Assembly: GCF_932294415.1 (NCBI RefSeq)
Contig: NC_065538.1
Coordinates: 44,368,843-44,432,842, forward strand
Length of the DNA stretch: 64,000 nucleotides
DNA from: Quercus robur
Taxonomy: Eukaryota; Streptophyta; Magnoliopsida; Fagales; Fagaceae
Direction: 5' to 3'
The notes below the pieces were generated by a model. The model saw only the letters and a list, made by a program, of their open reading frames with translations, ran no database searches and had not been told where the DNA came from. Positions 46,501 to 58,800 of this stretch are shown here, one piece after another. The stretch's first letter is position 1. The number at the start of each line of letters is the position of its first letter. The translations under genes and the position numbers were made by a program.

Positions 46501-48747
46501 TCGGACGGGTGGGAACGAGGGCAACACATTCAACTTATGTACCATGACCGAGGGATCGATTCCTGGCATATCGTCATGGCTCCAAGCGAACACATCCTTA
46601 TTGCTCCTCAAGAAAGCTACGAGCTCTTGACGGATTGCGGGTTTGACAAGCGTTCCGATCCTGGTAGTTCGATCTGAATTGGAACTGTCGAGAACTATCT
46701 CCCCTAACTTCTCAGTAGGTTCTGCCGTCGTTCGGTGTTCTTCTATGTTCAAGGCCTGGATCTGGTCTTCCGCCTCCATCATAGCTACGTAGCATTCTCG
46801 TGCGGCAATTTGGCTTCCGCGTAGCTCTCCTACCCCATACTCCGTTGGGAACTTGATCATCAGGTGGTATGTTGATGTTGCCGCCTTCCACGAGTTGAGA
46901 GTGGGCCGTCCAATAATAGCATTGTAGGCTGACGAGCAATCGACCACCAGGAATGTTACGTCCTTCGTGATTTGTTGGGGGTAGTCTCCTACCGTCACCG
47001 GTAACGTGACGGCGCCCAAAGGGAATATCCTACTCCCCCCGAAGCCAACGAGCGGGGCGTTTGTCGGTATTAGCAGTTCTCTATCAATCCTCATTTGTTG
47101 GAATGCCGGATAATACATGATGTCGGCCGAACTACCGTTGTCGACCAACACCCGGTGGATGTTGTAGTCGCCTGCCCGCAAGGTGACGACGAGTGCATCG
47201 TCGTGTGGATGGTGTAGGCGTCTTGCATCCTCCTCCGAGAACCCGATAATGGGGCCTTCCCTTCTAGCCATCTTTGGTACCGTGCCTGCCAGCTGGACAT
47301 TCTGTACCATCCGAAGGTACGTTTTGCGAGCCTTTTTGGACGATCCGGCCGCAGCTGTTCCTCCAATTATCATCCTTATGTCCCCTATTGGGGGCCTTGG
47401 CCGCTCGTTTTCTCGACGGGGGTGTTGTTCTTGTTGGGGTTGATCCATTCTTTCCTTGCTGACGAACTTCTTCAGCTTTCCTTGTCGGATAAGGTTTTCG
47501 ATTTGTTGCTTCAAGTCGTAACAATCGGCAGTGTCGTGACCATGGTCACGGTGGAAGCGGCAATATTTGTCTCTTGACCTTTTGTTGGGATCACTCTTCA
47601 GCTTTCCCGGAAACGTCAGGGATCCTTCGTCCTTAATCTGCATTAGGACTTGGTCTATCGGAGCGGTCAACGGGGTGAAACTTGTGAACCTTCCACCCAT
47701 GGGTTTTGGACGTCTCTCGTCCCTTCGATCTCCCATCCGTCCTTTTTTTCGCCCCTGGTCCTGTCGGGGATCCTCTTGTCTGTCTCTTTTCTTCGGTCTG
47801 TCTTCTCTTGCTAGTAGAGCGTCTTCAGCGTTCATATACTTGGTGGCCCTGTAAAGCACCTCCGACATTGTCTTTGGGTCGTTTTTGTATAGGGAGAACA
47901 AAAACTTACCCCCCTTCAGCCCGTTTGTGAACGCGGCCACCAATATTTTGTCGTCGGCTTCGTCGATCGTGAGCGCTTCTTTATTGAAGCGTGATATGTA
48001 GGCCCGTAACGTCTCCTCCTCTCTCTGCTTGATGTTCATCAGACAAGCCGTGGATTTCTTGTACCGATGTCCTCCAATGAAGTGTGTAGTGAACTGAGCG
48101 CTCAGCTCTCTGAAGGTGCCGATGGAGTTTGGTGTCAGGCGGCTGAACCAAATCCTTGCCGCGCCCTTCAGGGTTGTAGGGAATGCCCTACACATAATTG
48201 CGTCTGCCACTCCCTGGAGGTGCATCAGGGTCTTGAAGGTCTCTAGGTGATCGAGGGGGTCCTTGACTCCGTCATAACTGTCCATGCTCGGCATGCGGAA
48301 CTTACTCGGCAGGGGGAAGGAGTTGACGGACGCCGTAAATGGCGAGTCAGTCCGGTTGACAAGGTCGTCAAGATCGCTGGACACTCGCCCCTTGAGAGCG
48401 TTCATCAGGACTTCCATCTGTTCCTTCATCGCCTGCATCTCTGCGATGATGGGTTGTGGAGCTGTGTCCGTCACTGAGGGGATGCTAGCGTCCCGTCGCA
48501 CTTGTTTGCTCGGTGCGTTGCTCTCCTGCGGTCCGTCATTATTTCTCCTCTCCGCACTGTTCCCTTCTTGATCTCCCTGGCTATTCACGGCTGCACTCTT
48601 TTGATTCAGCTGTTCCGTCAGGTCGTGGTTTTGTTTGGTGAGGCGCTCCACAGCTGCGGCGAGCGTCTTGACCTGTCTCTCAAGGGCAGTCGTAGGAGCT
48701 TCTTCTTGGACGTCATTTGTGGTTGCCATCGAGCGCGTGAGTACCAT
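43519..48747 (-). CDS. Gypsy Gag-Pol polyprotein (1,742 aa, intact)
   Basis: A single open frame encodes all functions for reverse transcription and integration. Visible in order: an N-terminal coiled coil (about 20-50); Gag core (about 165-310, with GAARIWFSRL and AYISRFNKEAL); a CRFHRDHGHDTADC knuckle-like motif (396-409); protease with VDNGSSAD (535-542) and IIGRP (611-615); reverse transcriptase (about 785-960) with YVDD (900-903); RNase H-like domain (about 1005-1145); a second RNase H (about 1175-1300, TDGSS, NNEAEYEA, D1242, D1291); integrase with H1395, H1402, C1433, C1436 and D1465, D1525, E1561 (spacing D-x59-D-x35-E). Dual RNase H and no chromodomain indicate the Tat branch. The start at 48,747 lies about 65 bp after the 5' LTR. 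No broken motif was found. Confidence 0.97.
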   Translation of the reverse strand: MVLTRSMATTNDVQEEAPTTALERQVKTLAAAVERLTKQNHDLTEQLNQKSAAVNSQGDQEGNSAERRNNDGPQESNAPSKQVRRDASIPSVTDTAPQPIIAEMQAMKEQMEVLMNALKGRVSSDLDDLVNRTDSPFTASVNSFPLPSKFRMPSMDSYDGVKDPLDHLETFKTLMHLQGVADAIMCRAFPTTLKGAARIWFSRLTPNSIGTFRELSAQFTTHFIGGHRYKKSTACLMNIKQREEETLRAYISRFNKEALTIDEADDKILVAAFTNGLKGGKFLFSLYKNDPKTMSEVLYRATKYMNAEDALLAREDRPKKRDRQEDPRQDQGRKKGRMGDRRDERRPKPMGGRFTSFTPLTAPIDQVLMQIKDEGSLTFPGKLKSDPNKRSRDKYCRFHRDHGHDTADCYDLKQQIENLIRQGKLKKFVSKERMDQPQQEQHPRRENERPRPPIGDIRMIIGGTAAAGSSKKARKTYLRMVQNVQLAGTVPKMARREGPIIGFSEEDARRLHHPHDDALVVTLRAGDYNIHRVLVDNGSSADIMYYPAFQQMRIDRELLIPTNAPLVGFGGSRIFPLGAVTLPVTVGDYPQQITKDVTFLVVDCSSAYNAIIGRPTLNSWKAATSTYHLMIKFPTEYGVGELRGSQIAARECYVAMMEAEDQIQALNIEEHRTTAEPTEKLGEIVLDSSNSDRTTRIGTLVKPAIRQELVAFLRSNKDVFAWSHDDMPGIDPSVMVHKLNVLPSFPPVRQKKRVFAPERDQAIAEEVRKLQDASFIREVYYPDWLANVVMVKKTSGKWRMCVDFTDLNKACPKDSYPLPRVDILVDSTAQHQLLSFMDAFSGYNQIRMHEDDQEKTSFVTSQGLFCYKVMPFGLKNAGATYQRLMNKMFAQQIGRNVQVYVDDMLVKSRKEEDHLEDLKETFGTLRSYNMKLNPGKCAFGVTAGKFLGFMVSQRGIEANPDKIRAIMEMAPPRNVKEVQSLNGKVAALNRFVSRATDKCLPFFRTLKKSFEWTDECQRAFEELKTYLSSPPLLSPLQPGEELFLYLAVSTVAVSAALIREEDRAQKPVYYASRALRGAEERYQPMEKLAFALVTAARKLKPYFQAHTVNVVTDKPLRRALSNPEAAGRLTLWAIELSEFDIKYRPRVAIKGQAVADFIAEFTHDADKGAEEPPQWNIYTDGSSNKRVGGAGIVLLSPEGDKIECMVRLDFPITNNEAEYEAVAAGLDLAKAAGAESVVVHCDSQVVTNQVNGDYECKGERLKRYLDQVRARVDGLKATFVQIPRGDNELADRLAKAASAEHMITLGNVLPFVQIFPLIDPDNMQEIRSERNWTTPIASYLKDGILPEEKEAARKLKVRAARFVLIKDILYKRGFSRPYQRCLGVEEADYVMREVHEGICGNHSGSRSLVHKLLRAGYYWPTMQKDAESYVKRCDKCQRFSNFIGQPAEELTPITAPWPFAQWGLDIMGPFPTAIRQLKFLVVGIDYFTKWVEAEALATITEKNIRSFVWRNIVCRFGIPRVLVSDNGRQFDNGPFRDFCSQLGIKNHYSSPAHPQANGQVEVTNRSLLKIIKTRLEGAKGIWPEELPSILWAYRTTARTPTGETPFRLTYGSEAVIPAEVGLTSYRVHNHDEGRNDESMRLQLDLIDEVRSEAEQRIARYQDRMSKHFNSRVRQRSFQVGDLVLRRVMGTTRDPTQGKLGPNWEGPYGVTSWKRKGTYHLETIDGEKLPHPWNAEHLRKYYQ

Positions 48748-48794
48748 GTAACTCCTTTATCTAGGAAATGTTACCGTACCCGGTCGTCGATTTC

Positions 48795-48811
48795 CCACAG
48801 ACGGCGCCAAC
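48795..48811 (-). other. Primer-binding site
   Basis: Directly inside the 5' LTR the minus strand reads TTGGCGCCGTCTGTGGG. A TGGCGCC start at this place is typical of plant Gypsy primer sites. Which tRNA primes it needs comparison with tRNA 3' ends. Confidence 0.75.
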
Positions 48812-49263
48812 TGATGACGTCGATTACCGTCACCAATGGGTCACACCGTACTCGCGACTCGAATTGAACCTGCACGACGAAACAAACTAAAGAATCCTTC
48901 AGAGAGCACCGGTGTGGTGCCGGCCAAAGACTCTCCGACGGTCAAGTTAGACTTCCTCTGTTTTACTTAGTGCGTTAGAGAGGGTTCATAAAAGCATACC
49001 TCGATTTCTGTGGGTATTACGCCTTTTATAGTGATAAGGGGTTGACTTTCCCTTTTTGGTTCCCACATCTTTTCAATGTGGGACTCTATTCCCAATTCTT
49101 CCAAACGTGGTGAGCAAGGATTCTCATTACCGGATCATGGGCCCTTGCTGCGTCAGTAGTGATGGGCCTCCAAAGCTGGGACCATACCTACGCAGGCCCA
49201 AGAGACCCAATCCGTCAGGCCCATTAAGGTAAGCCCATCATGCCCAATATTTTATCATCTTCA
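48812..49263 (-). repeat. 5' LTR of the Gypsy element
   Basis: Reads identical to 38,721-39,172. It contains the promoter for the polyprotein; on the minus strand, blocks such as CTATAAAAGGCG (about 49,021-49,032) form a good TATA box. Confidence 0.95.
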
Positions 49264-49268
49264 CAATG

Positions 49269-50278
49269 AAAGTAAATAGTGTGGGAAGAGGAGATGTGAA
49301 ATTTGAACCACAAATATAGAACATCACAATGAATGTCTTTATTATTGGATTATCATTAAAACTCCCAATAATGGAGTATTGTGGAAATAATACATTGGTT
49401 TATTATTCAAAACTTATCAAATTTGTAAAAATAGTTATATCTATAGAACAATGTTGCATCCTATTCAGTTCTATCTGTGCCCCCACTCCCACCAACTAAA
49501 AATGGTAAGGGCACCTTATATATTCTAAGACATAGGAGTATAAAAAACTAAAAATGCCTTCGTTTGACGTAGTTATAAAAGTATCAGTGGCTTTTTAATT
49601 TTATTTTTATTTTTTGAAATAAACACACACAAGGGAAAGGGAAAGGACAGTGACTTTTTAATCTAATTATACATTAATATTATTATTATTATTATTATTA
49701 TTATATGTTTCCTTTTTGTACCGGTGAAGATCAATAATTTAACTTATTGTGGATTTATATTTACAATATTATGAGTTCTTTTATTGTTTGTAAATACATA
49801 AAAAAACACGAGTGGAAATCAAATGATCATCAAACACGTCAAAATGAGGTTCATTAAAATTTTCAAATTAGGGAAGCACTCAACACCTCAAAGTACATAA
49901 TAATGCTTCATTGCCTTCCTATTCTTCTTCTTTCCCTTACGAAACTCAAGGTGCCTTGTTTGCTAGGTTACCCATTTGGGAAACCATAAATACAAAGTCT
50001 CTACTTTCCACCCTTTCGTGATAGCTGCATGTGTTGTGTTTCCAGAGATTGGTTGGGCATTGCTATTTTCTTGCCACAAGAAATTATTGAGAGTTAAAAG
50101 AGTTAGGACATCTATTTAAAAGTAGTCAGTTGGCCTGTTTGTGAATCTTTTGCGTTTCTAGTAATTTACTCAAAAAAATTATACTACTTTTTATGTGTTT
50201 TGTATTTAACTATTTATTAACTCTGACTTCTTTTTATGTATCTACATTCACTTGTTATGTTGTTCATATGCTAACTAA
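49269..50278. other. Intergenic region right of the Gypsy element
   Basis: AT-rich, with a (TTA)n microsatellite at about 49,676-49,704. No gene recognised. Confidence 0.6.
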
Positions 50279-50280
50279 TA

Positions 50281-50636
50281 CTCCCTCCGTTTCAATTTGT
50301 TTGTCTTGTTTGAAAAGTCAAATTTTTTAAGAGAACATCATTTATTGGCTTGTCTACCTTATAAAAATGTATAAGTTTACAAAACTAACTTTAAATGACT
50401 TTATCAGCTTTTTTTTTTTTTAAAAAAGAGTTATTCTTAATGAGGCAACTAAAAGGATGCCCCAATCAGATTGATATTTTAAATATGTGTTAGTTTTCTT
50501 TTCAAATAGATTTGAAAATAAAGTAGATGTATAATAGGAACATTAGTCAATTAATGACTTTTATTTTTAGAAACATGACAATATTTTTGAACATCCTAAA
50601 ATGGAATAGAGGATAAATAAAATGGGATTTAGGGAG
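50281..50636. mobile_element. Stowaway-type MITE (356 bp, TA duplication)
   Basis: The left end CTCCCTCCGTTTCA and the right end TTTAGGGAG are flanked by TA (50,279-50,280 and 50,637-50,638). CTCCCTCCGT ends with TA duplications are diagnostic of Tc1/Mariner-type Stowaway MITEs. Confidence 0.85.
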
Positions 50637-50763
50637 TACATCACCAATACCTCTAATAAGTAAGTCATTGATTTTTTTTTTTTTTTTTGAAAATATTAAT
50701 GGATTGGTTTAGGAAAAATATATTTTTAGAAATTTTTTATGAGAAAATTAAAACAAACAATTA

Positions 50764-51227
50764 AGGGGTGTTTGAATCATCAATTTCCATAACTCATATC
50801 TCTGTTTTCATAACTCATAACTCAAAAATGATAGGACCCATAGCTAGAAGTCCGTTAGTCTCTACCATAACTCTGTTTTTGTAAATAACACTACATGGAG
50901 GGACCTACTGTCAGACTTAGCCGCAACTTTTGACCATCTTTTTTTTTTTTTTTTTTTCTTCATCACTGGGTTCGGTTTTTAGGGTTTTTTCTTCTTCTTC
51001 TTTCACTGGGTTCATTTTTTTTTTTTCACTGGGTTCTGTGAGTTTGGGTACTGGAGAAAAAAAAAAAAAAAAAGCTGCATCAAGTGACAGGTATAGGGCC
51101 CACAAACAGTGTAAAAAATATTGAGTGATGACAAGTGAGTGATGGTGCCAAACTGGTAGGGTATTTTAAGTGATGAGTAATGAGAGACGGAAATTGAGTG
51201 ATGAAAAAAAAGCATCCAAACAAGGCC
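50764..51227. mobile_element. Tourist-like MITE (464 bp, TTA duplication)
   Basis: The left end is AGGGGTGTTTGAATCATCAA and the right end, inverted, GGCCTTGTTTGGATGC. Both continue to a TCATCACTCAATTTCC-like block. TTA flanks at 50,761-50,763 and 51,228-51,230. The interior has T-rich and A-rich tracts that fold on each other. Confidence 0.7.
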
Positions 51228-51368
51228 TTAATTTTTTGACGGTTTAAAATATATATATATATATATATATTTTCCATGAAAGTGTCAAAACTTTCCTAAA
51301 ATAATTTATTAACAATTGTCTTGAGAGTACCCATTAACAAGATCTGATAAACTAATTCGAATACAAGT

Positions 51369-51525
51369 AATTCTTAGGTATTTTCGGAATATGAAGAATG
51401 ATACTTCCTCCTCTCATATTTAAGATGGGAATGTGAGATCTACTCATTAAATTTATGGTGGAGTTCACCATAAATATGAGAACTGAGAACATCATTTCTC
51501 TATATTCCAAGAGTATTTAAGAATT
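51369..51525. mobile_element. Palindromic MITE, copy 2
   Basis: Same family as 29,587-29,737: both have AATT(C/T)TTAGGTA at the left, GAGAACATCAT near the right centre, TATATTCCAA and a TTTAAGAATT/CTAAAAATT right end. Confidence 0.65.
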
Positions 51526-51629
51526 TTACTTAGAAGACATTCTTAGCAGGTTGTTTAAGGACTTAATTCTCATCACTGTTCAATTTGATGCGCCATGGTT
51601 GACGTAGAAGAAAGAAAGTAGTATATATG

Positions 51630-51662
<33 letters not shown>
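51630..51662. repeat. (TA)n microsatellite
   Basis: A simple TA run of about 30 bp. Confidence 0.9.
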
Positions 51663-52640
51663 GCTCCCCTAGCTATGGAGGGCCCCATTGCTGTTCTTCG
51701 TTTGGCTAAGTTTGGCTAATTTGAAGTACATCAGTACATGGGTTTGATCAATTTTGTGAGAATCCAACTGAAAGGTATCCCTTCATCAAAAAAAAAAAAA
51801 AAAAACTGAAAGGTAACTCCTAGTCCCCACTGCGATTTCTATACCAATTATTAATTAGCAAACTCGTGCACAAAGTAATAATTTTGAATTTATTACGCTG
51901 TAAAAGTAAAAGATAGTAGATACCTTGCCAACCTTAATGACCATGAGCGACAAATTAACCGACCGACTTCGGACAGTAAAAATTAGTCAAAAGACATAAT
52001 TATAGGATCGGTTAAGGTAAGAATAATAATTAATCATGATTAGCAAAACAATATGATATCACTTGCATTATCAAATTTTGTCCATAAGATTTGCCCCCCT
52101 ATGGTGCACGTGGGGCTTTGCTATCATTCCATTCATCCTTATGGCTGCTAAAAGAGAATTACTGTGTGATCTTTTTTCTGAAAAGTGACTCAAATTATCC
52201 ACTTGGATAATGTCATCCAAAATGTTCCTCCAAAGTTTTGAATTTATATATATATTTCATAAAATAAAAATCGATCTCAAAACATAGTGTAATTATACTT
52301 ATGTTATAAGTTACAACAAACCCTAAAAAATATATGAAATATCATTTCGAATTGAAAATAAATAAATATAAATTCAAACAATTGAAAATGGGTGGGCGGT
52401 GGCTTTTTATATTAGCTCGATTCCAATCCAACTACATCCTAGTGATCAAACAGCTTATAAGTTTTGATCAATTTATCTTTAATGCAACAAGTTGAATATG
52501 GATCTAGCTAACTTTTGGATGACAACATTATTACAACCTCACACACATAAAACTGGCTTTATCCGGGTATGTATTGCTAAAATTTTTAGCAACTTGCTAC
52601 AGTAAGAACTTAAATATAAGACTTATTGTAGTAAGGTTGT
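51663..52640. other. Intergenic region, nothing recognised
   Basis: AT-rich sequence without a credible ORF. The last 80 bp (GCTAAAATTTTTAGCAACTTGC) may start a repeat element that includes the CT array and the GGTGG-rich block to the right. Confidence 0.5.
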
Positions 52641-52651
52641 AAAAAAACTAA

Positions 52652-53440
<789 letters not shown>

Positions 53441-53655
53441 TTTCAATTTTAACAAAAGCGAAAATTTCTACTACTTTCTACTTTCTACGCATAATAAAAT
53501 TAGTTAAGTGATAGGATAAAATAGTTTTGATTTGATTAATCTCTTTTACATGTTTAGCTTTATCGCCAACTGGATGTTATTGTTTTGATTACTACACTAC
53601 AAACGCAATCGTTTCACGCTACCATTTTATAACAATTTTTCGTAGGAAACATTTT

Positions 53656-53691
<36 letters not shown>

Positions 53692-54765
53692 TGCTCAACT
53701 ACAATTGATTTAGTTGTTAAATAATGTTACAAACATAACACATTTCACAATTTTTAATACAACTTGTTAAGATAATAAACTGTAATTATTATAAGCTAAC
53801 AACTTAGAAATGGTGAAAATTACAATTTAATAATTTAATAATTGTGAAAAATATTGGGAAATTTATCCTTTCTTTATTCTTAATTGTCAGTTGTTATTGA
53901 CAAATATTTTTTTAATGTTGTACCATGTATGTCAGTATCTCAACTGCTAGATCATAGGGACTCATAGGAACAAAAAGTCTTAAAGGGCCTTCTCCTTCGA
54001 AGTTCAATTTTGTAAGCTAATTGTCGGTTTTTTTCTAGGAAGAACCAAAAAAAGGATAAGCTAATGCTATCAGGATTAGCTTAGAATTGGCGGTTGAAAT
54101 AGACCAAATTTTGTGTTTTTTTAATTTTATTATTGATATGTAAAATTGTATTGATTTTAATCCATATCATTTAACACCATTTTCAACATAATACTTTAAC
54201 AATGACAACTTCAATCTCAAACGATAATTGTAAATAAGTCTTTCATATCAATATCAATATCAATCTCATCAAAAAAAGAAAAAAGAAAAAAAAAATCAAT
54301 ATCAATGTGATGATAGCAAAAAGAATGAACCACTCCTTACGTTACTGGGCAAGACCTAACAATGAAAGTCTTCAAATAAATATTTTTTAATTAAATAGTA
54401 AAAGTCTTCAAAAATATATTTTTAATGAAAAAGTAATTATGAAGTTAATGTTAAGTTAAATAAATGAAAATAAATGGTAAACTAGATTCTAAATGAGAAA
54501 ATTTGCTTAAAGAAATGGGTGACTCGTATTATTAATGAAAATATGAGAAAAAGTTGTTTGAAATGATTTGGTTATGTTTAAAGGAGAGTGATTAAGGAAC
54601 TAATGACAAAGAGTGAATTGATTCAAATTGAGAAATAAAAAAAGTAGAAATTTCCCTAAATAACATTATTAGAAATAGTAAAACCTTACAAATCAATTAA
54701 AGAAATAATAGATATGACTTCAAATAAAACAAATTGATGGAAAATAATCCGTAAAATCAACCATG
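53441..54765. other. AT-rich intergenic region, nothing recognised
   Basis: Contains a poly-T tract (53,660-53,688) and short direct repeats of ATCAAT (54,248-54,306). No gene seen. Confidence 0.5.
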
Positions 54766-54770
54766 ATTAA

Positions 54771-55241
54771 TGATGATGCCTGGATCGTCAGTTAAGGGAT
54801 TCGTCCAGAGTAAAACCGTCCATGAGTTAACCTGACTATAAAACAATGGAAAGAAAAATAAGGACACCGGTGTGGTGTCTACCTACACGCCTCCGATGGC
54901 TAAGTCAGATTAGCTAGCAATGAGAGAATAATAAGAGAGTAGTATTTGTAGGGATTGTGTTCATGTACCTCCTTTTTGGGTTTCACCAATGGGTATATAT
55001 AAGATCCCTTCTTCTAGCCGTTGGCCTTGCTTTGATGATCGAATCATTGCAGGATTTGTAACACCCATGTAAGGTATTAAATGGATAGAACGATCTTCCA
55101 ACGGCGCTGAAGACCGTTGTTTGTTTGTGTAACGCTTCACCATAAATGCGAGACGATGGTGGAGTCTTTGCTAGCCAGTTCTCAGTATCGTCCTTTGTTA
55201 TCGTCCTTCCGCGATGGACGGATATTTCTTCAGGACTATCA
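54771..55241 (-). mobile_element. Solo LTR (471 bp, ATTAA duplication), distant relative of the intact Gypsy LTR
   Basis: It starts TGATGATGCC and ends GGACTATCA, with ATTAA directly outside both ends (54,766-54,770 and 55,242-55,246). CACCGGTGTGGTG, followed by a CTCCGA(T/C)GG block, is shared with the LTR of the complete element (around 38,817-38,850) in the same order. On the minus strand TTATATATACCC lies at about 54,990-55,001. Confidence 0.8.
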
Positions 55242-55591
55242 ATTAACTTGTCGAGATCCATTATAGAACTTAAAAAATTTGAAATTAAAACTTTGCTGTT
55301 GTTATTGTTGTAGCAATAAACTAATAATATTAACAATTAAATTAATAATGAGATAAATGCTGCCCGACATTTTGTCTTCATGAGTTTAGCTTAGCCATAA
55401 CTCTACAAAAAAATATCCTATAATCATGATTGTTAGGTGACACTAATTATTAAGTCAAAGTTATCTTGGATTCATTTATATCTCAACCTAAATTATTTTC
55501 TTAGCTAATAAAAGCAGTTGACATCTAAATTAATTAAGTTGAAAGATTGGAAGTCCGTTTGGGTATCGCGTGATTTTCGGTAGTTTATCGA

Positions 55592-55849
55592 TATTCTCTC
55601 CATCCCATATTATTGATCCTTTATTTTATATTGTGATGCCCAAAGTGAAATTAAAAGATAAAAAATTTCTATCTAAACTTAACTTTATTTAAAAAGTTAA
55701 TACCATTCTTTCCTTATAGTTTAAATTAATGATAATAATTTTGAAAATTTGTACCTTTTTAACTAACAAACAATCATAAAATTATATATTTTTTAAAAAG
55801 TTGAATTTTCTATATAAGACAACATTTTGAAACGGAAGTAATAGTACTT
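55592..55849. mobile_element. Degenerate Stowaway-like MITE
   Basis: The left end is CTCTCCATCCCATATTATTG and the right end TTTTGAAACGGAAGTAATA, which is the inverted, diverged form of a Stowaway terminus. Interior length and AT content fit. Confidence 0.5.
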
Positions 55850-58800
55850 ATTAAAAAATATGCTTTTGTTAACTTTAAAAAAAAAATGATAAAAAAAAAG
55901 ACATAAAAAAAATCACCTTAATTTTTTAATAAAAAAGGATACATTAAAAATCCCCCATGGACCCAATTCTGATTTCCTAACCATCTAATCCAATCAATCT
56001 TGAGGAAAAAATAAAAATATAATCCAATCAATCCCACAAAGTACTAGGGCACCCATGCTGTACTGAGTAGTGAGTACTGCTTCCATTCTTACCAAATAAT
56101 TTCCTCTCCATGACCCATAATCTCTATCGGATTATTCAATTTTTTACCCAAACAAGAATCTGTACCATAAAATTCGCACTCCACTTCACTCTCAAGGAGC
56201 GTGCTTAAACACACCCAACAAAGATTTAAGATTGTAAACTATTTTATTCCACGCGCAGAGACGAGACTGGGGAAAATAAAATCTTCAAAGATAAAAAAAA
56301 AGTGGTCATGATCAAAAGGCCGGCCAAAATGAGTAAAGGAGAGTTTGGCAGAGACCCCTCGACTTTTACGCGGGTGCTGCCTGCCTCTTCCTCAGCCTTT
56401 CATCGTACTTTAGTCACGTCAATCACCGTCACGCGCTCCCACGCTATTCTTTGTACTACGCTCTTTCCTCTGTCACGTTCCTCACCGTCCACGTGTCCCA
56501 CCCACATCACATCTCCCACTGTTCGATAAAAAAGGGGGGCACTTTCGTCATTCCCACGTAATAGCACAGGGTCGATGTAAAATAATTAATAATGTAGTAC
56601 AAAAATTATAGAAAAAAATCGTGCTCTTTACCATCTTTACAATTTTGCTACTATGAATTGAGAACACGTGGTCAAATTATAATCAATCACTAAGATGGGG
56701 AGTTGAAAAAAAAACATTTTTCAATTTAAAGAAAAAGTAAATAAAGTTAAGAGTTAAGAATGCATCCATGCTTATATAATAGAAAATGTATCACATTTTA
56801 GTTAATTAAATTCAAATTTATTATTTAAACTTTGATTCTAAATAAAAAAGTTCAAAATTCAAATTCACTCTCATGATCATTCAAAGTTATATAAAAATAT
56901 ATAATTGTTATAGTAATTATATAAATTTAAACTAGTATTATTCATTTTGGATTTAATTTTTAGTTTTTCTTTACATATTTTGCTAATGAAAGAAGATAGT
57001 AAATAGTAGTTGTTATGTGTGAGAAAAAAAATAAACAATGAAAAGACCAATAAAAAAAATATTTTAATAAAATATAATATAAAATAGGTAAATTGATATA
57101 AGATATTTAAAAAAAATAGTATTTTAAATAGAAAAAAAGTTGCCTCTTACAGTAAAATAGGAAATTGTGCATGCAGCCACTCTAAGAAGTTAGATTTTTT
57201 TGTAAAATGTGATTAACTGATAAAAAATTAAGAATTTACGGGAAAGTAACATCCCACGATCCCAATAAATAACTATATATTATGTAGGCGTAACTTACAA
57301 AAATATATATAGTCTCTATCTATCTCTTATCTCGAAGATATGCGAAGGACACGTGGCGGAAGATGGGTGTGGGATAAAAAGTAGGACCCAGTTGAAGACT
57401 TGCCAAAAGGAACTAGACCGGTCTTTGTCTCATCAGAGGCTGTCGGCTACTAATAAGGTAACATTACATCGCCATTGATCGTACGGTCAAGAACGGCCCA
57501 AACTGAATTACAATCGTCAGACACAGAGAGAGAAAGTAACTACGACGTAGTATTAGTATGAGTAGTAGGGGGTTTGATAGGGTTCGTATATGGTACATAT
57601 TATATATATATACTACTGTAGCAAATGGTGGTGGGTCTTCTGACTTTTTTGATTGCATTGCCTTGATGGTCAAGCTGAGGCTGCATCTGGGGATTATAAT
57701 TATTGAACGAGAAAAAGTTAAAAGAAAATTGTGTGTGGAGGTTCACTGGTTCTGGTTCAGTAGTACAGTCACAGAGTGAAGAGAGTACTGCCAACTAATT
57801 CATTTCATGGTGCTCTGCTTTTGGAAAAGTGCGGAGAGGTGAGCAGCAAGTTCAGGAGGTCATTTAAAATAGGAACTTTCCTAGATTTATGACACCATAG
57901 GCTTGAAAGGTGTTTTGGTTGTTTCACTAACACGTTGCACCTAATAAAGGATCATCATCTTTTTGTTGTTAACGTCTTTCCTGGCCCTTGCACCTTGGAA
58001 AAATCATATAAATATTATCCTTTTTGAAAAGGGTACATAAAGAAAGTTTTGTGTTTTACTTTTATGTCTTTTTCTTTACATATGTTCATATGAACCTTTT
58101 TTTTTTTTTTTTTTTTTGGGTTTAGATTGCAATTTTATTGATTTATGTTTAGTGAAAAAATTATTTTACAATTTCACTTACCAAAATTGGAAAAAAGTGT
58201 TGTAAGGAAAAAGGTACATGAGGGTGTTAAGGTAATTATGTAGTGTAAGATCCATATGCACCCCTTCTTTGCCTCTCATTATTGGACCCTAATGGAAAAC
58301 TCCCTCCATTCATCTTATCTTTTCTTTCTTTCCTTCGTCGTGACAAAATAAGTAGTGATGGCAATGAGGCGCGAAAATATGTGCGGGGGCATTAGTGGAG
58401 GTAGGTTAAGTTGAGGAAAAAGTATTTGGTATCAAATGATATCACGTCATTTATATCAAAACTCAATAAATGAGAGATAGCTATCCACTAACATATGTTT
58501 TTCATTTGTTAGTAGGGTAGTTATTTTGTGCTGACATATCTCACACTTATTGGATTTTGATACCGTTGACATGGTATCATTTGATACCAAATATCTTCTC
58601 CAGGTTTAGGGCAAGTTGAAAATGTTTTACTAATCATATGACTCCCACATTGATAAGATAAAAGTTAAATATAAGGGAAAATGACAACTGTGAGAATACT
58701 AAAAAAGAGTACAACAAGTGTTTTAAAGATAATAATACCAAAAAAATTATAGCTATGATATTTAAAAAGAAAAAAAAAATCACATTATACACACACATTT

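Larger units (their letters stand above)
38721..49263 (-). mobile_element. Complete Tat-lineage Gypsy retrotransposon (10,543 bp)
   Basis: Two 452-bp LTRs (38,721-39,172 and 48,812-49,263), which I could not tell apart by reading, are flanked by a perfect 5-bp duplication CAATG (38,716-38,720 and 49,264-49,268). On the minus strand the LTR begins TGAAGATGAT and ends GACGTCATCA. It is followed by a primer-binding site TGGCGCCGTCTGTGGG (about 48,795-48,810), the polyprotein, a 4.3-kb 3' region and a purine tract (GGGGTGAAGGGGGC, about 39,175-39,190) before the 3' LTR. A second RNase H domain, no chromodomain and an extra antisense gene fit the Tat group. Confidence 0.95.

Noticed and set aside
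43591..48867. Many plus-strand ORFs of 60-121 aa over the polyprotein
   Set aside because: They are shadows of the intact Gag-Pol frame on the other strand and show no domain or splice logic.
56302..56529. 75-aa ORF in a GC-richer patch with G-box cores
   Set aside because: Ser/Thr/Pro-rich, no domain, no splice continuation. The patch looks more like a regulatory region than coding DNA.
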